From Bacteroides sp. (lineage in GTDB: Bacteria > Bacteroidota > Bacteroidia > Bacteroidales > Bacteroidaceae): 7,184 bases of DNA. Shown piece by piece: positions 1 to 6,157 of this stretch. The position numbers and the translations under genes are program-made. Under the pieces are notes generated by a model. The model had not been told where the DNA came from, made no database searches, and saw nothing but the letters and a program-made list of their open reading frames with translations. The stretch lies in the NCBI GenBank assembly GCA_021204375.1, contig JAJPZL010000058.1, forward strand, positions 1 to 7,184, written 5' to 3'. Each line of letters starts with the position of its first letter. The stretch's first letter is position 1.

Positions 1-14
1 GTGTATAGAATCTC

Positions 15-1256
15 TTATTTTACAGTAACCGTAAGCGGATTCTGAACTTTTACAGCGAAATCACGGGCATAGTTGTTCCACTGTTGAGAATTATTAAAAA
101 TATGTTTGCTCCATCCGGAGCCCCAGTAATATACATATTCGCTGCCGGGAACATACTCACTGATAGCTAACAAATGTCCGTTAGCACCCACTCTGTCTTT
201 TGCTTCTTCCTCCCCAAACATGACAGGTTTCACTTCTTTAACCGGAGCCGGGAAAGCAGCACCCACGTAGATCTTACCGTTATCAATATCAGGAGTCTCG
301 GTTGGGTCGACATACGTCATATATCCGGCTGTAGCATCGGCAACAACTTCTATTTCATCTTCTGGCTCATGCAGTACAATACCGGTCACTACCTGAGCAT
401 CCGCCGGAGTGTTGGTATAAGAAACCACTGTTTTGTTCATGTGAGAACCGGCATCCAGTGTGATCACACGGGTTTCTACTACATTCTCTTCTCCTCTTAC
501 AGTAAGGGGATTGTAAGTAAGTTCCACTTTGAAACGAAGCGGCCCGTTATCGAGGATGTTTTCAGTTACATAACAGTAAGGATAGATAATCTCATCATCA
601 ATATAAAGAGCAGCCGTTCCTTCGCCCAATGTAGGACCTACTTTATAGCAATCCAATCCGTTACCGTGGTCTACATGGTAGGAAGTAGAGTGGCGGAGTT
701 CGGCAGCAGCTACCGGATTGGTCTTTTTCAGGCTATCAATACGGGCCAGTGTTTCCGGGTTAAGCTCAGTTGCATAGCGCTCTTCCACTACCATATCAGG
801 AACTGATTTAGTCCATACATCATACCCGAATGCCATTTCGCCTGTCGCCTGTAAGGCAGGACCATAAGTACGGAAGGCCACTTTATCGTTTTCCCAGGCA
901 ATATCGTCTACCCGTTCCGGATACCGGCGTCCGTAAGCACGTGTTTTAAACTCATCGGGAGTACCGGGCTGAATGGTATATGTAGCTGTTCCATTAGCGG
1001 ATACATGTGCCGGGAAGATCAGTTTCTGATCGTGTGTGATCTGATAAGCAACCTGTTTACCATTCTCGTTAAGCACTACCAGTTTTTCAGTACCGTTTAA
1101 CTTAAGTTTAGTAGCAATATCACTCATTGCCACTTCCACAACCTCATCATTACGGTTCAGGGAGGTTGGATTCTTTACTACTACAGTAGCCACAGGTTCT
1201 TCGCTACACGAGAATGCAAAGAGCGCAGTAGCTACCCATAAAAATATCTTTTTCAT
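15..1256 (-). CDS. DUF4861 family lipoprotein, probable glycan-processing protein of the kdu operon
   Basis: Protein of 413 residues that I recognise as a DUF4861 family member; no reaction can be read from the sequence. The N-terminus is a lipoprotein signal: KK at 2-3, a hydrophobic run at 4-16 and Cys17 in a loose lipobox (AFSC). Ser-Glu-Glu follows the cysteine, resembling the Bacteroidetes signal that sends lipoproteins to the cell surface. Conserved-looking blocks are YGRRYPERVDDIAWEND (108-124), TYGPAL (130-135), SYHVDHGNGLDCYKVG (192-207), LGEGT (210-214) and YYWGSGW (376-382). The many aromatic and acidic residues in these blocks suit carbohydrate binding, which is inference. It is the third gene after kduI and kduD, 90 bases below kduD across a hairpin, so a role in uronate-containing glycan use is likely. 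The start is the ATG that yields the signal peptide; the TAA stop is at 15-17. Family call fairly sure, function open. Confidence 0.85.
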   Translation of the reverse strand: MKKIFLWVATALFAFSCSEEPVATVVVKNPTSLNRNDEVVEVAMSDIATKLKLNGTEKLVVLNENGKQVAYQITHDQKLIFPAHVSANGTATYTIQPGTPDEFKTRAYGRRYPERVDDIAWENDKVAFRTYGPALQATGEMAFGYDVWTKSVPDMVVEERYATELNPETLARIDSLKKTNPVAAAELRHSTSYHVDHGNGLDCYKVGPTLGEGTAALYIDDEIIYPYCYVTENILDNGPLRFKVELTYNPLTVRGEENVVETRVITLDAGSHMNKTVVSYTNTPADAQVVTGIVLHEPEDEIEVVADATAGYMTYVDPTETPDIDNGKIYVGAAFPAPVKEVKPVMFGEEEAKDRVGANGHLLAISEYVPGSEYVYYWGSGWSKHIFNNSQQWNNYARDFAVKVQNPLTVTVK

Positions 1257-1293
1257 ATGCTTTAAACCGTTTATTCAGTGGTTTTTAAATAGA

Positions 1294-1336
1294 AAGAGCC
1301 GGTTATCCGGAAGAGGGCTCCCGTCAACCGGCTCTT
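1294..1336 (-). terminator. Stem-loop between kduD and the DUF4861 gene, terminator or attenuator
   Basis: Perfect 11-bp inverted repeat, aagagccggtt at 1294-1304 and aaccggctctt at 1326-1336, with a 21-base loop. Read on the minus strand it starts 10 bases after the kduD stop and is followed by TCTATTT, a broken and weak U tract. It may partly terminate kduD transcripts, mark a processing site, or protect the 3' end of kduI-kduD mRNA. The pairing is certain; termination is not. Confidence 0.55.
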
Positions 1337-1346
1337 ATGCTGTATT

Positions 1347-2141
1347 TTACTTCGGTTGTTTTCCGATATAAGCCAGGATACCTCCATCTACATAGAGGAT
1401 ATGACCATTTACAAAGTTAGAAGCCTCCGAAGCCAGGAATACGGCAGGACCTACCAGGTCTTCCGGATCTCCCCAACGGGCAGCGGGTGTTTTGGCAATG
1501 ATAAAGGAATCAAAAGGATGTCTGGAACCATCGGGCTGGATTTCTCTCAACGGCGCAGTCTGGGGAGTAGCAATATAACCCGGACCGATACCATTACATT
1601 GGATATTGTATTCACCATATTCCGAAGCAATGTTCTTAGTCAGCATTTTCAAACCTCCTTTGGCAGCAGCATAGGCAGAAACGGTTTCGCGTCCCAGTTC
1701 GCTCATCATAGAACAGATGTTGATGATCTTTCCGTGGCCTTTTTTCATCATGCCGGGAATTACCGCTTTAGAAACGATAAAAGGCCCGTTCAGGTCAATA
1801 TCGATCACCTGACGGAATTCGACTACACTCATTTCATGCATAGGGATGCGTTTGATAATTCCGGCATTGTTTATCAGAATATCCACGGAACCCACCTCTT
1901 TTTCAATCTGAGCCACCAGGGAATTTACCTGTTCTTCGTTGGTCACGTCGCAAACATAACCGTTGGCATCAATACCTGCCTCTTTATAAGCAGCAACCCC
2001 TTTATCAACCAGCTCCTGGTTAATATCATTGAAAACAATTTTAGCACCAGCTTCAGCCAATCCGGATGCGATTGCAAAACCGATACCATACGATGCACCT
2101 GTAACCAATGCAATTTTTCCTTCGAGTGAAAAATTTACCAT
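1347..2141 (-). CDS. kduD: 2-dehydro-3-deoxy-D-gluconate 5-dehydrogenase (KduD-type SDR)
   Basis: Cytoplasmic short-chain dehydrogenase/reductase of 264 residues. KduD interconverts 2,5-diketo-3-deoxygluconate and 2-keto-3-deoxygluconate (KDG) with NAD(H), the step after KduI. Visible SDR features are the TGASYGIG nucleotide-binding loop (14-21), an acidic Asp39 after the second strand that favours NAD, D65 in CDVT, NNAG (91-94), Asn118, catalytic Ser144, the YxxxK pair Tyr157/Lys161, and PG at 187-188. A segment around 195-218 makes it slightly longer than typical 250-residue KduD. Bacteroidetes homologues are often labelled gluconate 5-dehydrogenase, a close SDR relative; kduI directly upstream favours KduD. 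The gene lies 101 bases after kduI with no convincing terminator between them, so they are probably co-transcribed. The start ATG sits 13 residues before the Rossmann glycine motif, the usual distance, and is preceded by an A/T-rich leader. Confidence 0.9.
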   Translation of the reverse strand: MVNFSLEGKIALVTGASYGIGFAIASGLAEAGAKIVFNDINQELVDKGVAAYKEAGIDANGYVCDVTNEEQVNSLVAQIEKEVGSVDILINNAGIIKRIPMHEMSVVEFRQVIDIDLNGPFIVSKAVIPGMMKKGHGKIINICSMMSELGRETVSAYAAAKGGLKMLTKNIASEYGEYNIQCNGIGPGYIATPQTAPLREIQPDGSRHPFDSFIIAKTPAARWGDPEDLVGPAVFLASEASNFVNGHILYVDGGILAYIGKQPK

Positions 2142-2242
2142 AATTTAAAAATTCGGCCTCTCTTCCTCTGATAGCAGGAAGACCAGGCAATTAATATTAT
2201 TAGTTGTTATATGTATGTTCGTACCCGGTATAGTTCCGGTTG

Positions 2243-3085
2243 TTACTTAAGATCTGTAATGAGAGAGAAGTCCTGATCACCATAATCCAGGTTCTCACCT
2301 CCCATACCCCAGATAAAAGTATAGTTATGAGTTGCGGTAGCGGAATGGATAGACCATTCGGGAGAAAGGACTGCCTGATCACCTTTCATCCAGATATGGC
2401 GTGTTTCATCTACTTCGCCCATAAAGTGGCATACGGCCTGGTCTTCGGGTACTTCAAAGTAGAAATAGGCTTCCATACGGCGTGAATGTACATGTGCCGG
2501 CATGGTGTTCCATACACTGCCCGGAGCAAGTTCGGTCATTCCCATCTGTATCTGGCAGGTGGGCAATACCTGGTTTACGATCATTTTATTGATATTACGG
2601 TGGTTCGATCCTTCGAGTGAACCTATTTTCGCAACAATTGCATCCTCTTTGGTGATCTTCTTATCGGGATAGTTACGATGAGCGGTCAACGAGTTAAAAT
2701 AAAATTTAGCAGGGTTGGCAGGGTCAAGGCTACGGAAAGTTATTTCACGGTCTCCGGAGCCTAAGTAAAGAGCCTCTTTGTAATTGAGTTCAAATTCCGC
2801 ATCTCCGGCTTTAACCACACCGGGACCTCCGACATTGAACATACCCATTTCGCGACGTGTCAGGAAATAGGGTGCTTTAAGCGGGTCGATCGTTTCCAGA
2901 TTCAAGGTCTCATTAACGGGCATGACTCCTCCCACTACCATACGGTCGTACATGGAATAAACCATATTCACCTCATCGGGCGTAAATACCTTCTCGATCA
3001 GAAAGTCTTTGCGGATCCGGGCCGTGTCGTAGCTTTTGGCATCCTGCGGATGTGCCGCGTAACGAATTTCATAATTTGTTTTCAT
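2243..3085 (-). CDS. kduI: 5-dehydro-4-deoxy-D-glucuronate isomerase
   Basis: Cytoplasmic KduI of 280 residues, close to the 278 of the E. coli enzyme. It isomerises 4-deoxy-L-threo-5-hexosulose uronate, formed spontaneously from 4,5-unsaturated uronates, to 2,5-diketo-3-deoxygluconate. The double cupin fold is suggested by conserved blocks such as FLTRREMGMFNVGGPG (74-89) and YLGSGDREITF (107-117). The metal site reads PAHVHSRRMEAYFYF (196-210) and IHSATATHNYTFIWGMGG (246-263). His198, His200, Glu205 and His247 line up, with an offset of two, with the zinc ligands 196, 198, 203 and 245 recalled for E. coli KduI, so the enzyme appears intact. First gene of the kduI-kduD-DUF4861 unit, with a promoter box about 46 bases upstream of the start and an operator-like palindrome in the leader. 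The start ATG gives the family N-terminus YEIRYAAHPQDAKSYDT. Very sure of identity. Confidence 0.96.
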   Translation of the reverse strand: MKTNYEIRYAAHPQDAKSYDTARIRKDFLIEKVFTPDEVNMVYSMYDRMVVGGVMPVNETLNLETIDPLKAPYFLTRREMGMFNVGGPGVVKAGDAEFELNYKEALYLGSGDREITFRSLDPANPAKFYFNSLTAHRNYPDKKITKEDAIVAKIGSLEGSNHRNINKMIVNQVLPTCQIQMGMTELAPGSVWNTMPAHVHSRRMEAYFYFEVPEDQAVCHFMGEVDETRHIWMKGDQAVLSPEWSIHSATATHNYTFIWGMGGENLDYGDQDFSLITDLK

Positions 3086-3101
3086 GCGTTTCTAAAGTTT
3101 A

Positions 3102-3117
3102 TTTGGTAGTTACTAAA
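3102..3117. promoter_or_regulatory. Operator-like palindrome in the kduI leader
   Basis: Imperfect 16-bp palindrome tttggtagttactaaa, 12 of 16 positions symmetric, located between the predicted kduI transcription start and its ATG. The GGTA-NN-TACY core resembles sites of GntR-type regulators such as the hexuronate regulator UxuR, so a repressor responding to a uronate intermediate is plausible. No regulator gene is in the window; the assignment rests on shape and place only. Confidence 0.35.
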
Positions 3118-3130
3118 TTTCATTCCAGCA

Positions 3131-3138
3131 CAAAGTTA
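3131..3138 (-). promoter_or_regulatory. Predicted kduI promoter -7 box
   Basis: TAACTTTG on the minus strand matches the Bacteroides -7 consensus TAnnTTTG exactly and would start transcription near 3125, leaving a leader of about 40 bases. No TTG is found 19-21 bases upstream; that stretch is A/T-rich instead. A weak -33 element suits a promoter that depends on an activator or is regulated. Confidence 0.6.
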
Positions 3139-3274
3139 AAAAAATAATTGGTTTCCGGATAGGAATGTACCATTAATTAGGATGTCTTTTTGTACATATC
3201 TCCCGTATAATACGTTCTTTTATCGGTTTTTACCTAAAAAGCGTACTATTTTTGCACAGTACCACAAGGGGTAT

Positions 3275-3315
3275 AAAAAAGATCGCCTGTTTCTGGAAAG
3301 AAACAGGCGATCTTT
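3275..3315 (-). terminator. Intrinsic terminator of tRNA-Gln (and possibly tyrS)
   Basis: Perfect 16-bp inverted repeat, aaagatcgcctgtttc at 3278-3293 and its complement at 3300-3315, with a 6-base loop. On the minus strand it is followed by a run of six T in all (ATCTTTTTTAT). It begins 5 bases after the last tRNA base. No other terminator lies between tyrS and here, so tyrS read-through transcripts probably end here as well. In the plus direction the stem is followed by only three T, so it is directional. Confidence 0.92.
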
Positions 3316-3319
3316 CAGG

Positions 3320-3390
3320 TTGTCCCACCAAGATTCGAACTTAGACAAACAGAACCAAAAACTGTTGTGCTACCATTACACCATGAGACA
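3320..3390 (-). tRNA. tRNA-Gln (anticodon UUG)
   Basis: A complete 71-base cloverleaf can be drawn. The acceptor stem is TGTCTCA/TGGGACA with one G-T pair; the D arm is GTGT-AATGGTA-GCAC; the anticodon arm is ACAGT-TTTTGGT-TCTGT, placing TTG at positions 34-36; the variable loop has 4 bases; the T arm is CTAAG-TTCGAAT-CTTGG; the discriminator is A. UUG decodes CAA (and CAG by wobble) as glutamine. The 3' CCA is not encoded, since CCT follows the discriminator, so nucleotidyltransferase must add it. Pair 31-39 closing the anticodon stem is T-T, a mismatch. The gene has its own promoter upstream and a strong terminator downstream, which argues for a working gene rather than a remnant. Confidence 0.93.
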
Positions 3391-3416
3391 ATCAAAGCTT
3401 TCTTCCAAAAGCGATG

Positions 3417-3447
3417 CAAAGATAGTACAACCGATTAAACTGTGCAA
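3417..3447 (-). promoter_or_regulatory. tRNA-Gln promoter
   Basis: On the minus strand, TTG (3447-3445), a 20-base spacer, then TATCTTTG (3424-3417), an exact TAnnTTTG. This is a full Bacteroides-type promoter. Transcription would start near 3412, about 20 bases before the mature tRNA. It lies in the 83-base gap after the tyrS stop. Confidence 0.75.
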
Positions 3448-3464
3448 GTTTTCGTGCAAGTTTT
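3442..3464. repeat. Tandem 11-bp direct repeat at the tRNA-Gln promoter -33 region
   Basis: gtgcaagtttt occurs at 3442-3452 and again at 3454-3464, separated by one c (period 12). Each copy carries a TTG on the minus strand. The copy nearer the tRNA supplies the -33 element at the right distance from the -7 box; the other lies 12 bases too far. It may be a simple duplication or a paired protein-binding site. Confidence 0.7.
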
Positions 3465-3473
3465 TCCTCCGGT

Positions 3474-4763
3474 TTACTTTACAAGTACCAGATAGTAGTT
3501 CTTCTTTCCGCGTTGAACTAATAAGTATTTATAATTCAGCAGATCGTTCATGCCGAGCTCCTGATCGAAAGTAGCTAATTTTTCTTTGTTCAGGGAGATC
3601 CCTCCTCCCTGTACGAGCTTACGCATCTCTCCTTTGGAAGGAAATACGGCAGCCTGTTCGGTCAACAGGTCTACCGCTTTTATACCGGTAGCCAGTAGTT
3701 CCCGCGATACTTCATACTGAGGTACTCCTTCAAAGACCGCCAGCAAGGTATCTTCATCCAGCTTTTTCAATACATCCGAAGTAGCATTCCCAAAGAGAAT
3801 ATTAGAGGCCTCCACAGCCGTATTGTAATCTTCTTCCGAATGGACCATAATAGTTACCTCTTTAGCAAGAGCCTTCTGGAGTGTTCTTAAATGAGGAGCG
3901 GTCTTGTGCTCTTCGATCAGTCCGTCGATAGTAGCTTTATCGAGCATAGTAAATATCTTGATATAAGATTCGGCATCTTCATCACTTACATTGAGCCAGA
4001 ACTGATAGAATTTATAGGGAGAAGTATAACGGGCATCCAACCAGACATTTTCCGACTCGGTTTTTCCAAATTTCACACCGTCTGCTTTCTTGATGAGGGG
4101 ACAGGTTAATCCCCAGGCTTCCTGACCCAGTTTACGACGGATCAGTTCGGTCCCGGTAGCAATATTCCCCCACTGGTCGGAACCACCCAGCTGTATTTTA
4201 CAATTCTTAGTCTGGAAAAGTGTCAGGAAGTCGTATCCCTGGATAAGTTGATAGGTGAATTCTGTAAAAGACATACCTTCGCCCTCACCACTAAAACGTT
4301 TTTTTACGGAGTCTTTGGACATCATATAGTTTACCGTGATCAGTTTCCCTACTTCACGGCTGAACTCCAGGAAAGTGATATCCTTCATCCAGTCGTAGTT
4401 ATTGACTAACTCGGCGGCATTGGGTAAATCGGAATCAAAATCAACCATCTTACGCAACTGGTTACGGATAGCTTCCTGATTATGACGAAGAGTAGTTTCG
4501 TCCAGCAGGTTGCGTTCGAGGGATTTTCCTGATGGGTCGCCTATCATTCCTGTAGCACCCCCTACCAGGAAAAGAGGTTTGTGTCCGCTTGCCTGGAAAT
4601 GTTTCAGTATCATCACTCCTACCAGGTGACCGATATGAAGCGAGTCAGCCGTAGGGTCAATACCCAGGTAGCCGGTCGTCATCTCTTTATTCAGTTGCTC
4701 CTCTGCTCCCGGCATGATATCATGGATCATACCTCTCCATGTAAGCTCTTCTACAAAATTCAT
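3474..4763 (-). CDS. tyrS: Tyrosyl-tRNA synthetase
   Basis: Class Ic aminoacyl-tRNA synthetase of 429 residues, within the usual bacterial TyrRS length. It charges tRNA-Tyr with tyrosine using ATP in the cytoplasm. Visible motifs are the HIGH signature at 43-46, MIGDPSGK (73-80), YQLIQGYD (171-178) with the tyrosine-contacting Tyr171, Gln175 and Asp178, GGSDQWGN (193-200), and the KMSKS-equivalent loop KFGKT (231-235). That loop ends in Thr where many TyrRS have Ser, and is of the TyrS KFGKS type rather than TyrZ. The C-terminal part (about 360-425) looks like an S4 RNA-binding domain. It has its own promoter just below tatD, and a tRNA-Gln gene follows its stop. No T-box or leader hairpin is seen, as expected outside Firmicutes. 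The start ATG has an A/T-rich leader without a clear Shine-Dalgarno, which is normal in this group. Confidence 0.98.
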   Translation of the reverse strand: MNFVEELTWRGMIHDIMPGAEEQLNKEMTTGYLGIDPTADSLHIGHLVGVMILKHFQASGHKPLFLVGGATGMIGDPSGKSLERNLLDETTLRHNQEAIRNQLRKMVDFDSDLPNAAELVNNYDWMKDITFLEFSREVGKLITVNYMMSKDSVKKRFSGEGEGMSFTEFTYQLIQGYDFLTLFQTKNCKIQLGGSDQWGNIATGTELIRRKLGQEAWGLTCPLIKKADGVKFGKTESENVWLDARYTSPYKFYQFWLNVSDEDAESYIKIFTMLDKATIDGLIEEHKTAPHLRTLQKALAKEVTIMVHSEEDYNTAVEASNILFGNATSDVLKKLDEDTLLAVFEGVPQYEVSRELLATGIKAVDLLTEQAAVFPSKGEMRKLVQGGGISLNKEKLATFDQELGMNDLLNYKYLLVQRGKKNYYLVLVK

Positions 4764-4803
4764 CGAATGATCTTATTACATTTAATATTTTAAGTTACAG
4801 CGG

Positions 4804-4834
4804 CAAAAGTACGACTCTTTATCCGAACAACCAA
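4804..4834 (-). promoter_or_regulatory. tyrS promoter
   Basis: On the minus strand, TTG (4834-4832), a 20-base spacer, then TACTTTTG (4811-4804), an exact TAnnTTTG. The -33 element starts 3 bases beyond the tatD stop, so the promoter fills the whole 74-base gap. It predicts a start near 4799 and a leader of about 36 bases. It uncouples tyrS from the hemD-rnpA-yidD-tatD transcript. Confidence 0.75.
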
Positions 4835-4837
4835 CTC

Positions 4838-5473
4838 TTACCCACTAAAAAAGAGCTTTTCGGTATTTTGCCGGATATAGGCTTCCAGGGTGCCGGGATC
4901 TATCTGTAAATCAGCAGCGACCTTTTGACAGAGGGTATAAATATCCACATCACTTTCATCGCTTTCCAGAAAAAGCTTTTCCAAAGGGATCGTTCTCAGG
5001 GCTTCAGGATTGTAATATTCTCCTACAGAGAGGTAGAGACCGTGGTTTAACAATTGCCTGGCCAAATGACTTTTACCCCGGAAACCATGAACGATCCAGG
5101 GCATTTGAGGCTGGATATTCTTCTTGAGTCTCAGCAACAGTTCAGTACCCCCTACCGAATGGATCACCATGGGTTTATGCAGTTTCTCCGCCAACTCTAT
5201 CTGCCGGCGGAAAACCAGTTCCTGGAGTTCAGGCATTACCGCAGAAAATTTATCGTAACCTGCCTCTCCTACCGCCAGTACCTGAGGAAAGGACACAAGC
5301 TGTTCCAGAATGGTTAATTCTTCCTGATAATTATCCCTGATGTACCAGGGGTGGATCCCGACAGAGAACCAGCCTTTACAGGAGGGATCAAAAACGGTCG
5401 GAGAAACGCTCCGTATGACTGCATAGGAGTAGACAGCATCCGAATGGGTATGAATATTAAGCACAGGATCCAT
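4838..5473 (-). CDS. TatD-family metal-dependent hydrolase, short form
   Basis: Amidohydrolase-fold protein of 211 residues related to TatD/YcfH/YjjV, cytoplasmic. Family members act as metal-dependent 3'-5' exonucleases or DNases; the substrate of this one is unknown. The metal ligands can be traced: NIHTH gives His8 and His10, GIHPWY is at 39-44, VGEAGYD gives Glu70, VIHS gives His105, IVHGF gives His129, and ESDESD gives Asp172. Typical TatD proteins are about 260 residues with HCF and ETD at the last two motifs; here these read HGF and ESD, and inter-motif loops are shorter, as in other Bacteroidetes members. Its ATG overlaps the yidD stop as TGATG, so translation is probably coupled to the RNA-processing and membrane genes upstream. 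Family sure, function uncertain. Confidence 0.87.
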   Translation of the reverse strand: MDPVLNIHTHSDAVYSYAVIRSVSPTVFDPSCKGWFSVGIHPWYIRDNYQEELTILEQLVSFPQVLAVGEAGYDKFSAVMPELQELVFRRQIELAEKLHKPMVIHSVGGTELLLRLKKNIQPQMPWIVHGFRGKSHLARQLLNHGLYLSVGEYYNPEALRTIPLEKLFLESDESDVDIYTLCQKVAADLQIDPGTLEAYIRQNTEKLFFSG

Positions 5474-5694
5474 CAGGGTACAGGATCATAACCGGAACCT
5501 CCCCAGGGATGACAACGAAGAATCCTTCTTACTGTCAGGTAAAAGCCTTTAAAAGGTCCGTGTTTATGCACAGCCTCAATAGCATATTGGGAGCAGGTAG
5601 GAGTAAAACGGCACGAGGGTCTCAGGTGGGGTGAGATAAAAACCCTGTAAAAGTGAACAGGGAGTAACACGATCCGGGAAATTATTTTTTTCAT
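5473..5694 (-). CDS. yidD: Membrane protein insertion efficiency factor YidD
   Basis: Small protein of 73 residues, the family's usual size. YidD assists YidC/Sec-dependent insertion of inner-membrane proteins and is attached to the cytoplasmic face by an amphipathic N-terminal helix (here about residues 2-20). The family signature is complete: [14 protein letters not shown] at 28-41 with Cys28 and Cys34, and [14 protein letters not shown] at 60-73 with Cys61. The start codon overlaps the rnpA stop (ATGA) and the stop overlaps the tatD start (TGATG), so it is locked into an operon on both sides. yidC and mnmE, the usual partners, are not in the window. Confidence 0.96.
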   Translation of the reverse strand: MKKIISRIVLLPVHFYRVFISPHLRPSCRFTPTCSQYAIEAVHKHGPFKGFYLTVRRILRCHPWGGSGYDPVP

Positions 5695-6086
5695 AAAAAC
5701 TTCTCTTCTATACGTAATAAGGAGATGCGTACTTTTTCTTCTATCTCCTGCCAGCAGGGAACCTCATTTCCTAAATAGATAAAAGCAATAGGCAGATAGA
5801 TACCTTTCTCTTTCAGAACCCTGTTCAAAGAACTTTTGTTCAACCGGTAAGCCTCCCGGATCTGCCTTTTTATCCGGTTCCGTTTCACGGCCCGTTTAAA
5901 ACGCTTTTTGGAAACAGTGATCAATACGGAGGCTCCCGGTAGTTTACCGGTATCTGCCACAGGGAGATAGACAACCCGCAAAGGAAACATAGAAAAAGAG
6001 CGGGCACCCCCATCAAAAAGAGTTTCTATGGTCCGTTTACTACAGAGCCTTTCCTCTTTGGAAAAAGTATATTGAGTTGTCTTCAT
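5691..6086 (-). CDS. rnpA: Ribonuclease P protein component
   Basis: Basic protein of 131 residues that binds the RNase P RNA and helps it cut the 5' leader from precursor tRNAs. The N-terminal FSKEERL (8-14) and the RNR signature, [18 protein letters not shown] at 61-78, are typical; VSKK at 58-61 leads into the signature. Length is slightly above the E. coli protein (119). The gene overlaps yidD by 4 bases, the near-universal rnpA-yidD pairing, but rpmH is not upstream; hemD is, 107 bases away across a stem-loop. No full sigma-ABfr promoter was found in that gap. The start ATG sits 7 residues before FSKEERL, a normal distance. Confidence 0.95.
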   Translation of the reverse strand: MKTTQYTFSKEERLCSKRTIETLFDGGARSFSMFPLRVVYLPVADTGKLPGASVLITVSKKRFKRAVKRNRIKRQIREAYRLNKSSLNRVLKEKGIYLPIAFIYLGNEVPCWQEIEEKVRISLLRIEEKFL

Positions 6087-6098
6087 CTATAAAATCAA

Positions 6099-6157
6099 AA
6101 AACCGGAGGTTTTCAGTCACAAAGAAAATAATTTCCGGACACAAAACCTCCGATCTT
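6099..6157 (-). terminator. Stem-loop between hemD and rnpA, terminator or attenuator
   Basis: Inverted repeat with a perfect 10-bp core, cggaggtttt at 6104-6113 and aaaacctccg at 6143-6152. It extends to about 15 bp with two G-T wobbles and encloses a 29-base loop. On the minus strand the 3' arm runs into GTTTTTTGATTTTA, a good U tract. It lies 37 bases after the hemD stop and ends 13 bases before the rnpA ATG. The outer wobble pairs use part of the U tract, and the loop is long, so efficiency is uncertain. Confidence 0.6.

Noticed and set aside
1356..2129. Long plus-strand open frame (257 codons) opposite kduD, and a 210-codon one at 174-806 opposite the DUF4861 gene
   Set aside because: Both lie wholly antisense to well-recognised genes, and their translations, rich in Phe, His, Ser and Arg, resemble no family; they are shadows of codon use on the minus strand.
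2161..2182. Inverted repeat tcttcct/aggaaga with 8-base loop between kduI and kduD
   Set aside because: Only 7 bp and not followed by a U tract on the minus strand, so it is not a credible terminator; kduI and kduD are treated as one transcript.
2200..2382. Minus-strand 60-codon frame overlapping the kduI 3' end
   Set aside because: Mostly inside kduI in another frame, with no family resemblance.
3247..3254. TATTTTTG on the plus strand, an exact TAnnTTTG box
   Set aside because: No TTG at the proper upstream distance and no plus-strand gene downstream; the motif is common by chance in A/T-rich DNA. Antisense transcription of the tRNA region cannot be excluded.
3275..3473. Integration site or mobile-element scar at the tRNA gene
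   Set aside because: No duplicated tRNA 3' end, integrase gene or change of gene type is seen on either side; the tRNA is followed only by its terminator.
3182..3574. Plus-strand open frame of 130 codons across the kdu gap
   Set aside because: It runs through the terminator, the tRNA-Gln gene and the end of tyrS in antisense and has no recognisable protein features.
4764..4837. Possible leader regulation (T-box or attenuator) upstream of tyrS
   Set aside because: The gap is filled by a normal promoter and a short leader of about 36 bases without a hairpin; T-box control is a Firmicutes trait.
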